The notes: generated by a model not told the origin, from the sequence alone. Counted from the stretch's first letter, positions 1 to 8,413 are shown. The stretch is DNA of 64,000 nucleotides from Roseibium aggregatum (GCF_014692675.1 NZ_JABFCZ010000019.1:1-64000), one strand, 5' to 3'. Made by a program: numbers and translations.

Positions 1-113
1 CCGGATGTTTGCGAGCACATTGGCAAAGAGCGTGAGCACGACGCCCGCTCCATTGTCAGATAATTCGAGCAGAAAATGCCGATGTTTGCGAGCAGAGGCG
101 CTTATGTTGGCAA
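1..113. repeat. Imperfect direct repeat at the left edge
   Basis: GATGTTTGCGAGCA occurs at 4-17 and again at 81-94. Each copy is followed by TTGGCAA (20-26 and 107-113), with about 10 extra bases inside the second copy. The repeat lies where the recombinase gene loses its expected continuation, so it may be the end of another mobile element or a recombination scar. I do not recognise the element. Confidence 0.4.
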
Positions 114-1205
114 GCCGCTACAGCTATAGGCGCTGCTCGATGGGAGGCCGTCGCATTCGTCGATCACGATGCCCGATAGCAGGCCCTTCTGCTGGTAGAG
201 CTTGTGCAGGGATCGCAGCATCTCCTCGTCGCTCAAACGAAACGAGCGCGCGTTGATGATGGTTCTCGCCGCCTCGAACAGCTCGCGCTCGACGACGGCC
301 TGAAACACATCCTGCGCCCTGATCCACATCTCGGGCTCATTGGCGACGCGCTTCTTCTTGAGCTTGAAGGAGCGACGATTCCAGACGTTGTCGCCGACAT
401 ATTTCTCGTTGATCAGAATCTGATGGACCGTGCCCCGGGTCCAAGGACGCCCAAGATCGGTCGGAACGCCGCGTTGATTGAGATCGTCCGCAATTTCCCG
501 CTCGCTGTATCCTCGATGGACGAAAGCCCGGTAGATGCTGCGAACCAGATCGACCTCTTCGGCAGGGCCAAGCGTCAGGATCACCCGATCTGTCTGAATG
601 CTCTTGTGCTCGCCCCGTTCGAGAAGCCCCTTGATGACGCCATGCTCGTCAATCAACGTCCGGCGCAGGCCGAAGCCGGCGGGCCCGCCCTGGCGGTAGC
701 CCTTCTCGATCAGCCGGCCCTGGCCGGCGAACACCTTGGTTGAAAGCTCGCGGCTGTATTCGCCAGCCATCGCTCGTTTGACGCCCTTGACGATAGTCGA
801 AATCGGGCTGCCGTCATTGTCGAATTGCTCGGCGCAATATTCGACGGCGATGCCGGCGCGCCGACAAATATACTCGTAGTAGGCGCTTTCGTCGGCGTCC
901 TGGAAGCGCCCCCAGCGGCTGACATCATAAACGAGCACCAAAGTGAAATCGGTGCTGCCCGATTGCACGTCCTCGATGAGTTGCCTGAGCGCGTCGCGCC
1001 CCTCGATCTTTAGCCCGCTTTTTCCAGCGTCTTCATAGGTTCGCACGATCTCGATTCCACGCGCCTCAGCATATTGCTTGATCGCGTCGGATTGGTTTTC
1101 GGTCGAATACTTCTGATGATCCGTCGACATGCGGACGTATTCGGCAGCCCGAAGTGGACGTTCAGGGTGCCCTGACCGGTCATCATCGTAAACTCTCCGG
1201 CTCAT
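102..1205 (-). CDS. Large serine recombinase, C-terminally truncated
   Basis: Site-specific recombinase of the resolvase/invertase superfamily. The N-terminal catalytic domain (about residues 18-165) carries the nucleophile motif YVRMSTDHQKYS, putting the catalytic serine at residue 27. A Recombinase DNA-binding domain follows (about 175-290, with GGPAGFGLRR and the GYSEREIADDLNQRG helix). I start at the ATG at 1205 rather than the upstream ATG at 1265, because the longer N-terminus is Pro/Gly-rich and unlike the family. Relatives with this architecture are usually 500-700 residues, with a zinc ribbon and coiled coil; here the frame ends at about 367 residues, soon after DGLPSSSAY. The last codons (about 102-135) look like foreign sequence joined on, so the gene is probably broken and the enzyme inactive. 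It marks the island as mobile DNA. The family call is firm; truncation is inferred from recalled family length. Confidence 0.8.
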   Translation of the reverse strand: MSRRVYDDDRSGHPERPLRAAEYVRMSTDHQKYSTENQSDAIKQYAEARGIEIVRTYEDAGKSGLKIEGRDALRQLIEDVQSGSTDFTLVLVYDVSRWGRFQDADESAYYEYICRRAGIAVEYCAEQFDNDGSPISTIVKGVKRAMAGEYSRELSTKVFAGQGRLIEKGYRQGGPAGFGLRRTLIDEHGVIKGLLERGEHKSIQTDRVILTLGPAEEVDLVRSIYRAFVHRGYSEREIADDLNQRGVPTDLGRPWTRGTVHQILINEKYVGDNVWNRRSFKLKKKRVANEPEMWIRAQDVFQAVVERELFEAARTIINARSFRLSDEEMLRSLHKLYQQKGLLSGIVIDECDGLPSSSAYSCSGLPT

Positions 1206-1379
1206 CACATGACGCCCTCCTGAAATCGGCTGCGGCGGTCCGGGCGACCTACCGCCGCAGCGCATGACGGGCCTGTGCCGCGACTCCGCAATGAAACCAG
1301 TCTAACTGCGGAGAAAACGGAAGATGTTGCCGAAAACGGGCAGGAAATTACCCCAATGGAGAGAGCACAATCCCTTTGG

Positions 1380-1432
1380 GTGAGGCTTCGGCCTCACTTC
1401 CCGGCGGCTCGGGCGCGGCGCAGTCGCGCCGC
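1380..1432 (-). terminator. Tandem hairpins downstream of the VIT/ATPase operon
   Basis: Two perfect hairpins lie 100-150 bases past the VIT stop codon. One is a 7-bp stem with a TTCG tetraloop (1380-1397); the other is GCGGCGC-AGTC-GCGCCGC (1415-1432). Neither has a clear T-tract on the minus strand, so this is a possible end of transcription. Apart from these, I see nothing between 1206 and 1531. Confidence 0.35.
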
Positions 1433-1531
1433 CAGGTCTACCTTTGGCCGCGTAATCGGCGATGCCGATCCGAGGAACGCAGCGCTGCGAGCTGCCTTTG
1501 CCTGTAGTGTCATCACTCCAGGCGGTTCTTC

Positions 1532-2233
1532 TTATCCGACTGTGACCCCAAAGATTGATCCGACCAGCGCGGTCGCGGCCATGGCAAGGGCACCCCAGAA
1601 CGTCACTCGGACAGCGCCTCGCAGGATGCCGGCGCCGCCAGCGGTCGCGCCAAGACCGCCCAGGATGGCGAGCGACAGGAGTGTCGCGATGGCTACGAAC
1701 GGCACAATTTGCGCTGGCGGAGCAAGCATGGCCACCAGAAGCGGGACCACAGCACCCACGGCAAAGGTCATGGCGGAGACAAGGGCCGCTTGGATCGGAT
1801 GAGCGGTCACCGTCTCGGATATGCCCAGCTCGTCGCGGGCGTGGCTGCCAAGGGCATCGCGGTCGGTGAGCTGGACGGCCACCTGTTCGGCCAAATCGCG
1901 GGTCAGCCCGCGCGCCTCGTAGATTCGGGTCAGTTCCTCGAGTTCGGCATCAGGCGTCTCTGCAAGCTCCTTCTTCTCGCGGGCAAGGTCGGCCTGCTCG
2001 GCATCGGTCTGCGAACTGACCGAGACGTATTCGCCCGCCGCCATCGACATCGCTCCAGCGACCAGCCCGGCGAGGCCCGCGATCAGCACCTCCGTCCGCC
2101 CTGTGCCGGCTGCGGCGACGCCCACGACGAGGCTGGAGGTTGAGACAAGGCCATCATTCGCGCCGAGCACCGCCGCGCGCAACCAGCCGATGCGGTGCAC
2201 CATGTGGATTTCGGAATGGGACAGGCGGCTCAT
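1532..2233 (-). CDS. VIT1/CCC1-family Fe2+/Mn2+ transporter
   Basis: Predicted integral membrane transporter moving ferrous iron or manganese out of the cytosol. The 233-residue protein has the VIT family opening (HRIGWLRAAVLGANDGLVS, residues 13-31). A first transmembrane pair ends in AGAMSMAAGEYVSVSSQ, then comes a charged cytosolic segment rich in Glu/Asp/Lys (about 75-125), which in this family binds metal, and then three C-terminal membrane segments. Its ATG overlaps the stop codon of the upstream P-type ATPase gene by four bases (ATGA), so the two are almost certainly translationally coupled. The pairing suggests two parallel routes for removing a divalent metal, most likely iron or manganese. 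The family is secure; the exact metal is inferred. Confidence 0.9.
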   Translation of the reverse strand: MSRLSHSEIHMVHRIGWLRAAVLGANDGLVSTSSLVVGVAAAGTGRTEVLIAGLAGLVAGAMSMAAGEYVSVSSQTDAEQADLAREKKELAETPDAELEELTRIYEARGLTRDLAEQVAVQLTDRDALGSHARDELGISETVTAHPIQAALVSAMTFAVGAVVPLLVAMLAPPAQIVPFVAIATLLSLAILGGLGATAGGAGILRGAVRVTFWGALAMAATALVGSIFGVTVG

Positions 2234-4119
2234 GCGGGAATTCCTTCAAAACGGGTTTGCGGTGCTGTGAGGCCCGCGGGTGAAATGCGCAGGGCGCGCA
2301 GCGCGTTCAGGATAACGGCGACGTCGATGGCTTCCTGCAGCAGCGCGCCCTGAACGGGGGTCAGGTAGCCGAAGGCCGCAGCGATCATGCCCAGAACCGA
2401 CAGGCCGATGCCTGCGACCACGCTTTCAAGCGCGATCCGGCGCGACCGGCGGGCGATCTCGATCCCCGGCGCGATGCGGTCCACCCGGTCCACCAGCAAG
2501 ACCACATCGGCCGCCTCGGCACTTGCCGCCGCCCCGCGTGCGCCCATGGCGACGCCCACATCGGCGGCAGCCAGTGCGGGCGCGTCGTTGACGCCGTCGC
2601 CCACCATCATCACCGGACCGTTCTTGTGCTCGGTCAGGACCAAGAGCACCTTTTCATCTGGCGTCAGCCCCGCGCGGATGCCGTCAAGGCCAAGCCCTTC
2701 CGTTACCCGCGCCGCAACCTCGGCCCGGTCTCCGGTGGCCAAGAGGATGCGCGCAACCCCTTGCCGCCTCAGGCTGGCCAGCATCTCGGCTGCCCCTTCG
2801 CGGAGGGGGTCGGACATGACCAGATGCCCCGCCAAACGACCATCGAAGGCCACGGCCACCATGACCGACCCTGCCGCCAGTTCCGGGTGATCACCCGACA
2901 AACGGCCCACACGCTCCGCGACGAAACCATCGCCCCCGACGATGACCTGCCGTCCGTCGATGAAACCGATGACGCCTTCGCCCGGGATTTCAGCCACATC
3001 TTCGGGGATGGGTAGGGTGAGCCCCCGGTCCCTTGCTGCAGCCACGATGGCCTGCGCGACGGGGTGTTTTGATGCCTGATCCAGCGCCGCAGCATAGCGC
3101 AGGATGTCGTCAGCCCCCATCCCGTCATGGCTGTCGATACTGACGATCTGCGGGCGCCCGTCGGTCAGCGTGCCGGTCTTGTCGAGGATCAGGGTGCGGA
3201 TGCGGGCCATCGCCTCGAGGGGTTTGGCCCCCTTCACCAGCACCCCGAAATGCGCCGCCCGGCTCAGCCCGGCCACCAGCGCCACCGGCACGGCCAGGAT
3301 CAGGGGGCAGGGCGTCGCCACGACCAGCACCGCCACCGCGCGGATCGGATCGCCGGTAAACCACCATGCGGCAAAGGCGATGGCAACGGTGACGGCCAAA
3401 AACCCCAGCGACCAGCGATCAGCCAGCCGCGCCATGGGTGCTTTCGACGCCTGCGCCGCCTCGACCAGCCGGACGATCCCGGCATAGGTGCTGTCCTTCG
3501 CCTCGCGCGTCGCCTCCAGATCAAAAGCATCACCGGCATTGGTCGATCCGCTCATCGCCTCAGACCCGCGGTCGAGCCGCACCGGCAAGGATTCACCCGT
3601 CAGCGCCGATGTGTCGACGAAAGCCGCGGCGGATGCGATGCGCCCGTCCACCGGCACGACATCGCCTTGCCGGATCAGCAGCCGGTCGCCAGGCGCGATG
3701 TCTTCCAGTGCCACCTCCTCCAGCCCGCCATTGCGGTGGCGCGTGGCGGTGCGGGGCACGCGCGACAGAAGATCGCGCATCTCGCGCCGCGCGCGACCCT
3801 CGGCAAAGCTTTCGAGGAAGGTGCCGCCCGAATACATCACGGCCACGACCGCCGCCGCCAGCGTCTCGCCAAAGGTCAGGGCGGCCGACATCGACAGGGC
3901 GGCGACGATATCGAGGCCTACTTCTCCGCGCGCGAGGCTGCGGAGGATCTCAATGACCAGCGCGGCCAACACCGGCACGACGCCCGCGAACCAGACGGTC
4001 TGCGCCAGGTCGGAGCGCCCGCTGAAATGCAGCCCGAGCCCTGTCACCAGACCGGCCAAGGCGATGACGAGGAGCAGGGTCTTGAGCCTGTCTGTCTGAG
4101 CACGATCCAAAGGTTTCAA
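2230..4119 (-). CDS. P1B-type heavy-metal ATPase with TPC membrane motif
   Basis: ATP-driven transition-metal exporter of 629 residues. All catalytic motifs are present: TGES (184-187), the phosphorylated Asp313 in DKTGTLT, the nucleotide-binding His-Pro in SKHPVAQA, and GDGVNDAPALAAADVG. The membrane metal site is ATPCPL, TPC at 269-271, instead of the CPC of copper and zinc pumps. TPC is the signature of the P1B-5 group, whose rhizobial member Nia exports Fe and Ni, but that group usually has a C-terminal hemerythrin domain, absent here. There is no N-terminal metal-binding domain. The gene overlaps apbE upstream and the VIT gene downstream by four bases each. Iron, nickel or manganese is the likely substrate by context; this is inference. 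Confidence 0.9.
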   Translation of the reverse strand: MKPLDRAQTDRLKTLLLVIALAGLVTGLGLHFSGRSDLAQTVWFAGVVPVLAALVIEILRSLARGEVGLDIVAALSMSAALTFGETLAAAVVAVMYSGGTFLESFAEGRARREMRDLLSRVPRTATRHRNGGLEEVALEDIAPGDRLLIRQGDVVPVDGRIASAAAFVDTSALTGESLPVRLDRGSEAMSGSTNAGDAFDLEATREAKDSTYAGIVRLVEAAQASKAPMARLADRWSLGFLAVTVAIAFAAWWFTGDPIRAVAVLVVATPCPLILAVPVALVAGLSRAAHFGVLVKGAKPLEAMARIRTLILDKTGTLTDGRPQIVSIDSHDGMGADDILRYAAALDQASKHPVAQAIVAAARDRGLTLPIPEDVAEIPGEGVIGFIDGRQVIVGGDGFVAERVGRLSGDHPELAAGSVMVAVAFDGRLAGHLVMSDPLREGAAEMLASLRRQGVARILLATGDRAEVAARVTEGLGLDGIRAGLTPDEKVLLVLTEHKNGPVMMVGDGVNDAPALAAADVGVAMGARGAAASAEAADVVLLVDRVDRIAPGIEIARRSRRIALESVVAGIGLSVLGMIAAAFGYLTPVQGALLQEAIDVAVILNALRALRISPAGLTAPQTRFEGIPA

Positions 4120-5096
4120 ACTCCGATGGCCGTGGCCGTCGCCGCGGTCTTGTTCAAAAATAGTTTTCCGACGCCAATGCCCTGCACGCCACCCGCATCA
4201 TCGCGCTTGAGGAACAGCGCGTCGAGCCCTGCCTGCCGTGCCAGGTTTGCGCCTGCCTCGACCCCCGTCACCATCAGGGCCGTCGCCCAGGCGTCGGCCT
4301 CGGCGCAGGTCGGCGCGATCACGGTGACGGATGCGGGCGGGGCAAGAAGCGGTGCGCCGCGCCTTGGGTCCATTGTATGGGACAGATCACGCCCTTGCAC
4401 CGTGACCCAATGGCGGTAGTCGCCCGAAGTGGCCACCGCGGCATCCTGAAGCGTCAGGATGGACTGGGGCGCGCGGCGGGCGCGCTCGGGCGCCTCGACC
4501 GCGATGGTCCAGGCCCTCCCGTCCGGGCGCAGGCCTAGGGCACGCATCTCGCCGTCGATGCCGACCAGTGCATCGCGGATGCTGTGGGCCGACAGGACCT
4601 GCGTCAGACGATCCACCCCGTAGCCCTTGGCGATGCCGTTCAGGTCCAGCGAGATGGGGGCACTCTTGCGCACCCGGTTGCCGTCCAGTTCCAGCGCCTC
4701 ATGGGCCGGGCGGCGGGGGGCCTGCATTGCGTCGTGAATGGCTTGCGGATCGGCTGCTGCCGGGCCATAGCCCCAGGCGCGCACGGCATCGCCCATGCCG
4801 ATGTCGAAGGCCCCGCCCGACACGCGACCGATGGCAAGCCCAAGCTCCAGCACGCGCGCCAGATCGGCGGGGATGTCCTGCCATTCCCCCACCGGCGCGG
4901 CGTTCAGGCGCATCAGGTCGCTGTCGGGCTTCCATGTGGACATTTGGCCATCGACCGCATCCACCGCCGCCTGCAGGTCTGCCTGCACCATGCCGGGGTC
5001 GAACTCCGGCGGGGCAAAGAACAGCGCGCTCCACCGTGTGCCCATGGTCGGGCCGTTCAGGGCGTGGCGGATCAGGTTAGTAGACATCTTCGACAT
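4116..5096 (-). CDS. FAD:protein FMN transferase ApbE
   Basis: ApbE transfers FMN from FAD onto a Ser/Thr of extracytoplasmic redox proteins. The 326-residue protein has the family landmarks in order: GPTMGTRWSA (15-24), MSTWKPDSDLMRLN, GGAFDIGMGDAVRAWGYGP, SLDLNGIAKGYGVDRL, the Mg-site region VATSGDYRHW and SHTMDPRRGAP, then APTCAEADAWATALMV. No lipoprotein Cys or clear signal peptide is seen at the chosen start; export would need a different start or another route, and I cannot settle this. It overlaps the PepSY/flavodoxin reductase gene by 20 bases and the P-type ATPase gene by four. The likely target is the DUF2271 protein two genes upstream, which has an NGITGAS motif. Confidence 0.93.
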   Translation of the reverse strand: MSKMSTNLIRHALNGPTMGTRWSALFFAPPEFDPGMVQADLQAAVDAVDGQMSTWKPDSDLMRLNAAPVGEWQDIPADLARVLELGLAIGRVSGGAFDIGMGDAVRAWGYGPAAADPQAIHDAMQAPRRPAHEALELDGNRVRKSAPISLDLNGIAKGYGVDRLTQVLSAHSIRDALVGIDGEMRALGLRPDGRAWTIAVEAPERARRAPQSILTLQDAAVATSGDYRHWVTVQGRDLSHTMDPRRGAPLLAPPASVTVIAPTCAEADAWATALMVTGVEAGANLARQAGLDALFLKRDDAGGVQGIGVGKLFLNKTAATATAIGV

Positions 5097-7278
5097 AACG
5101 CCCCTCGGCCTTGAGCATCGCGGGCGTCAGGCCCATCGGTGCAAGGATATCTTCCAGCGCGCGACCCACGCCTTGCGCCATGCCACGCCCGCCGCAGACC
5201 ATGACCCTTGCGCCGTTGCGGATCGCCTCGGCCACCTGCGCGGCCTCGGCCCACAGGGCATCCTGCACATAGTGTGGCCGCGCCCCGCGCGAGACGGCGG
5301 TGGAGAGCCGCGTCAGCCGCCCCTCTGTCTGCCATTCCGTCAGATCGTCGCCATAAAGGAAGTCGCTGTCCGGGTGTCGCATCCCGAAGAACAGATGCAC
5401 CGGACGACGACGGGCGTTGGCGCGAATGATCCCGGCCAAGGGTCCGATCCCGGTGCCCGCACCGATCAGGATCAGGGGCACCCGACCCCGCCCGGCATGG
5501 AAACCTGGGTTGCGACGCAGGAAGGCCTGCACGGCGTCACCCGGTTCCAGCGTCAGCAGCTGGCCAGAACAAAGGCCGCCCGGATGCTTCTTCACTACGA
5601 TCTCGACAAACCCGTCCCCGCTGCCCGATGCCAGGGAGTAGAAGCGCGGGAGGGACGAGCCTTCGGGCAGGATGCCCAGAAGGTCGCCCGCCTGAAACCG
5701 TGCGAAACCCCGGCTCGTCAGCCGCGCCCAGTGGGTCGCTTTTGGCAAGGCAAAGCGCATGATCGCGGTCGGGGCCTGCACGGCCTCGCCATAGTCACGG
5801 CGGGAGATGAGGGTCAGGCCTTGCGCCTCGGGGCGGGCGGGCTGGTGATCAAGGTCGAGCGTCAGCCCGATGGCCTGCCCCAGCGCCCGGCCCCAGCGGG
5901 CGAAGTCCTGCGGCGACTGGCGGTCCACTGTGTCCATGGGCAGGAGGGTGGCCCAGCCGTTGGCGCGTGCGGTGGCCTCAACCTCTGCCGCATAGGCACA
6001 GAAGGCCGGGAAACTGCGGTCACCGAAGCCTAGCACGGCGAGGGCCGCGGTCGGGGGCATGCGCGCCAGCCGGTCGAGGAAGCCTTGCGCGGACGCGGGC
6101 GCGTTGCCTTCGCCATAGGTGGCGGCCAGGATCAGGAACCGCTCCGCCCGTGGGTGGCGCGCGGGGTCAAAGGCCGACATCGGCGCGATGTGGACCGCCT
6201 GACCTGCATCCCGCAGGGCACGCGCCAGCGTCGCGGCGAAGCCCCAGGTGCTGCCGCCTTCGGAGCCGACAAGGATCACCGTCTGCGCCCGGCCCGCGGG
6301 CGCATTGTCGCGCAGCCGGGGCCGACCCCGCCGTCCAGCGGCCCAGATCAATGTGCCGGTTGCCCCCATCACCGGGACGCTGAGCGCGATCAGGCCGAGG
6401 ACCAGCCCGAAGGTCGCCGCACCCTGACCGGTGTGCAGCATGTAGACGGTTTCCGAGACCTGCTGCCATGGCGTCAGGTCCGCCCAGGACAGAAGTTCGC
6501 CGGTCCCCTGATCGATCAGGCCGGTGCCTGCATCGGTGGAGAGGGTGAACATATCCTGCGCATCGCCTGCATAGGGAAAACTCAGCTTGCGCAAGGCGTC
6601 GACAGGCACATCCTGCAGCGCGGCCATCTGGTCCAGCGGGAAGGCCATCTGTCCGCTGACCACCGCAGGGTCGGCGGGGCGTGCCGCCCCATCGGGCAAG
6701 AGGTCAAAGGTTGATGCTGTCATCCAGAGCGCGGTGGCCGCCGACAGGGCAAGGCCCAGGACGGCGACGCGCGCCAGTTCCACATGCAGACGCCCGGCCA
6801 GAGGCCCGCGCAGCCGCGCGAACCAGCGCCGCCAACCGCCTGTGCGCCGCGCGACCAGCGCCGCCCCCGACAGGGTCAGCACCAGCATCGCGGCAGCGCC
6901 CGCCGCCATCACCAACCGCCCGGCATCGTCCAGAAACAGCGACCGGTGGAGGTTGGTCAGCCAGCGTTCCACCCCGTTCGGATCGGCCGAGCCGACGTCG
7001 GCGCCGGTTGCCGGGTCGATCACCGCCGATCCGGGCCTGCCGCCGTCGAACCACCAAGCGGTGATGGTGCCCGAGGGGGACCGGCGGATTTCTTCCAGCC
7101 CCGGGTGGGTGGCGGCCACGCGGGCGGCCAGATCCGCCACGCTTTGCTCTGCGACGGCCTGCGGGGCGGCCAGCCGTTCGGCCATGGGAAAGACCGACAG
7201 CGCCGCACCGCTAAGTGCGAGAACGGTCACAAGAACAAGGGCCAGAAGCCCCGGCCAGCGATGCAGCGCGCGGATCAT
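5077..7278 (-). CDS. PepSY-TM / flavodoxin / FAD-NADPH reductase fusion
   Basis: Predicted membrane-bound NAD(P)H oxidoreductase passing cytosolic electrons across the inner membrane. Of 733 residues, the first 330 are a PepSY-associated membrane region (segments near 8-30, 120-142, 165-185, 305-328) with conserved-looking histidines in ALHRWPG, TNLHRSLF, GRLHVEL and YMLHTGQG that could hold heme. Then come a flavodoxin domain (VGSEGGSTWGFA; AATYGEGNAP), an FAD site (RFYSLASG), an NADPH-binding loop (GAGTGIGPLAGII) and a C-terminus resembling sulfite reductase flavoproteins (GRYVEDVY). The gene starts 12 bases after DUF2271 and overlaps apbE by 20 bases. The domain order fits bacterial iron-uptake or extracytoplasmic reductases; the final acceptor is unknown, with the neighbouring DUF2271 protein the best candidate. 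Confidence 0.88.
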   Translation of the reverse strand: MIRALHRWPGLLALVLVTVLALSGAALSVFPMAERLAAPQAVAEQSVADLAARVAATHPGLEEIRRSPSGTITAWWFDGGRPGSAVIDPATGADVGSADPNGVERWLTNLHRSLFLDDAGRLVMAAGAAAMLVLTLSGAALVARRTGGWRRWFARLRGPLAGRLHVELARVAVLGLALSAATALWMTASTFDLLPDGAARPADPAVVSGQMAFPLDQMAALQDVPVDALRKLSFPYAGDAQDMFTLSTDAGTGLIDQGTGELLSWADLTPWQQVSETVYMLHTGQGAATFGLVLGLIALSVPVMGATGTLIWAAGRRGRPRLRDNAPAGRAQTVILVGSEGGSTWGFAATLARALRDAGQAVHIAPMSAFDPARHPRAERFLILAATYGEGNAPASAQGFLDRLARMPPTAALAVLGFGDRSFPAFCAYAAEVEATARANGWATLLPMDTVDRQSPQDFARWGRALGQAIGLTLDLDHQPARPEAQGLTLISRRDYGEAVQAPTAIMRFALPKATHWARLTSRGFARFQAGDLLGILPEGSSLPRFYSLASGSGDGFVEIVVKKHPGGLCSGQLLTLEPGDAVQAFLRRNPGFHAGRGRVPLILIGAGTGIGPLAGIIRANARRRPVHLFFGMRHPDSDFLYGDDLTEWQTEGRLTRLSTAVSRGARPHYVQDALWAEAAQVAEAIRNGARVMVCGGRGMAQGVGRALEDILAPMGLTPAMLKAEGRYVEDVY

Positions 7279-7290
7279 CGGTTCGTCCCC

Positions 7291-7758
7291 TTACTGATAG
7301 ACGAAGCTGGCGATGTAGCGGCGGCCCTGCACGGCCACGCCCGCACCCGCTGTCGTCAGCGGCACCGCGATCTCGTTGGGGCTGTCGCGCATGTCCTCGA
7401 CCGCCGCATCGATGTGGAGCGTGTAGCCCGCATCGAACAGCGCATCAGCGAGATCCAGCGTGATCTCGAGCGTCCGGCCCGCGCCCACGCTGGCCCCGGT
7501 GATCCCGTTGATCTGGGCAGGGTCGCCCCCGGTGGCGGCATACCAGTCGCTCAGGTGCTCGTAGTATTTCGACTTGCCGCCCGCCATCCACAGGCTGCCG
7601 ACATAAGCGCCCGCGGCATCGGTGACATACAGCGCCAGATAGGCGCCATCGCCGCCATAGCTGTTCATCGTGGTGGTCAGTGTCACGGGCCGGGCCATTG
7701 CCAGCCCGGGCAGGGTCAGCGCGGTGGTCAGGGCAAGCGTCGCGAGAAGGGATTTCAT
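7291..7758 (-). CDS. DUF2271 periplasmic protein, predicted flavinylated
   Basis: 155-residue exported protein with a clear Sec signal peptide (MKSLLATLALTTALTLPGLA, likely cleaved after AMA at 22). The mature part is a DUF2271 beta-sandwich-like domain (SLWMAGGKSKYYEHLSDW; ALFDAGYTLHIDAA). At 84-90 it has NGITGAS, close to the ApbE consensus D-x-x-[ST]-G-A-[TS]; the flavin would attach to Ser90. DUF2271 genes commonly sit with PepSY-TM reductases and apbE, as here, so I read this as a flavin-carrying periplasmic electron shuttle. It lies 59 bases downstream of the Asp-rich protein gene with no visible terminator between, so it may be read from the same promoter. DUF2271 membership is fairly sure; flavinylation is a prediction. 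Confidence 0.82.
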   Translation of the reverse strand: MKSLLATLALTTALTLPGLAMARPVTLTTTMNSYGGDGAYLALYVTDAAGAYVGSLWMAGGKSKYYEHLSDWYAATGGDPAQINGITGASVGAGRTLEITLDLADALFDAGYTLHIDAAVEDMRDSPNEIAVPLTTAGAGVAVQGRRYIASFVYQ

Positions 7759-7817
7759 CGGATGTCCTTTCGGTGATGATCTGCGCCCCGCATGGGCAGG
7801 GCGCGCGAGAACCGGGA

Positions 7818-8192
7818 TCAGTTGGTCACGGCCACGGGCGGCGCGCCGTTGCCGAAGAGCCCATTTGCCGGGGGTGCGACGGTGCCTGCGGGCGCAGGGT
7901 TGCCGAGGGTGCCGGCGCAGTCATCATCATCATCATCATCATCGTCGCAGTCCTCGTCGTCATCATCGTCCTCGTGCCCGCGACGGAACCATCCGCCGTC
8001 ATCATCGTCGTCATCGTCTCCGCTTACACGGATGAGGGGCACGGGCTGGCCGTCCGCGTTGAACACGGCTTCGCAAACGCCGCTGCACGCATTTTGGGCG
8101 CTGCCTTGGGTCTGCATCGCGGCGAGGGCCGGCAGGCCGAGAGCCGCTGCGAGCGCCGTCGATGCGAAAAGAAGGGAAAGTCGGGATGTCAT
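7818..8192 (-). CDS. Secreted Asp-rich low-complexity protein
   Basis: Small exported acidic protein of about 124 residues. A signal peptide (MTSRLSLLFASTALAAALGL) is followed by a short segment with two cysteines (NACSGVCEAVFNADGQPVP), then runs of 5-9 aspartates broken by GGWFRRGHE and two cysteines, and a Pro/Gly/Ala-rich tail. The start at 8192 has AGGAG at good spacing. The Asp runs are coded by GAT/GAC repeats (visible as ATC runs at 7921-7943 on the plus strand), which are prone to length change. Such tracts bind Ca2+, Fe or other cations, suggesting periplasmic metal buffering or sensing, which is inference. A regulator box (8270-8285) lies 78 bases upstream of the start codon. Confidence 0.75.
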   Translation of the reverse strand: MTSRLSLLFASTALAAALGLPALAAMQTQGSAQNACSGVCEAVFNADGQPVPLIRVSGDDDDDDDGGWFRRGHEDDDDDEDCDDDDDDDDDCAGTLGNPAPAGTVAPPANGLFGNGAPPVAVTN

Positions 8193-8269
8193 GCATGGTC
8201 TCCTTGGATCTGATGCTGGCAATCTGGGCGCCGGACCTGAGCCGTTCCTGACGCCATCCCGCTTTCTGC

Positions 8270-8285
8270 TTCAGCTTGGCGTCAG
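8270..8285 (+). promoter_or_regulatory. Response-regulator box C (TTCAG-N6-GTCAG)
   Basis: TTCAG at 8270-8274 and GTCAG at 8281-8285 form a direct repeat with an 11-bp period, typical of OmpR/PhoB-family regulators. It is preceded by TTTCTGC, as in box B. The minus-strand gene starting at 8192 is 78 bases away. Confidence 0.65.
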
Positions 8286-8319
8286 GAAGAAAAAGGCCCC
8301 GCCGAGACAGGGCGGGGCC
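8286..8319 (-). terminator. Rho-independent terminator of the 8414-8623 gene
   Basis: GGCCCCGCC (8295-8303) pairs perfectly with GGCGGGGCC (8311-8319) around a 7-base loop. On the minus strand the stem is followed by TTTTTCTTCC. It ends the transcript of the small acidic-tail gene and sits immediately before regulator box C, separating the two transcription units. Confidence 0.85.
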
Positions 8320-8413
8320 AGTCGGACCACGAGGGACAGGCGTGGTCGGAGAACGGGGTCAGGCGATGTTGCCGGGCATGGAGGGATGGGTTGATGCGGA
8401 CTTGCGGGGCATC

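Noticed and set aside
7917-8022. Short tandem ATC/GTC runs considered as a CRISPR or microsatellite locus
   Set aside because: They encode the Asp runs of an exported protein; there are no spacers of constant length.
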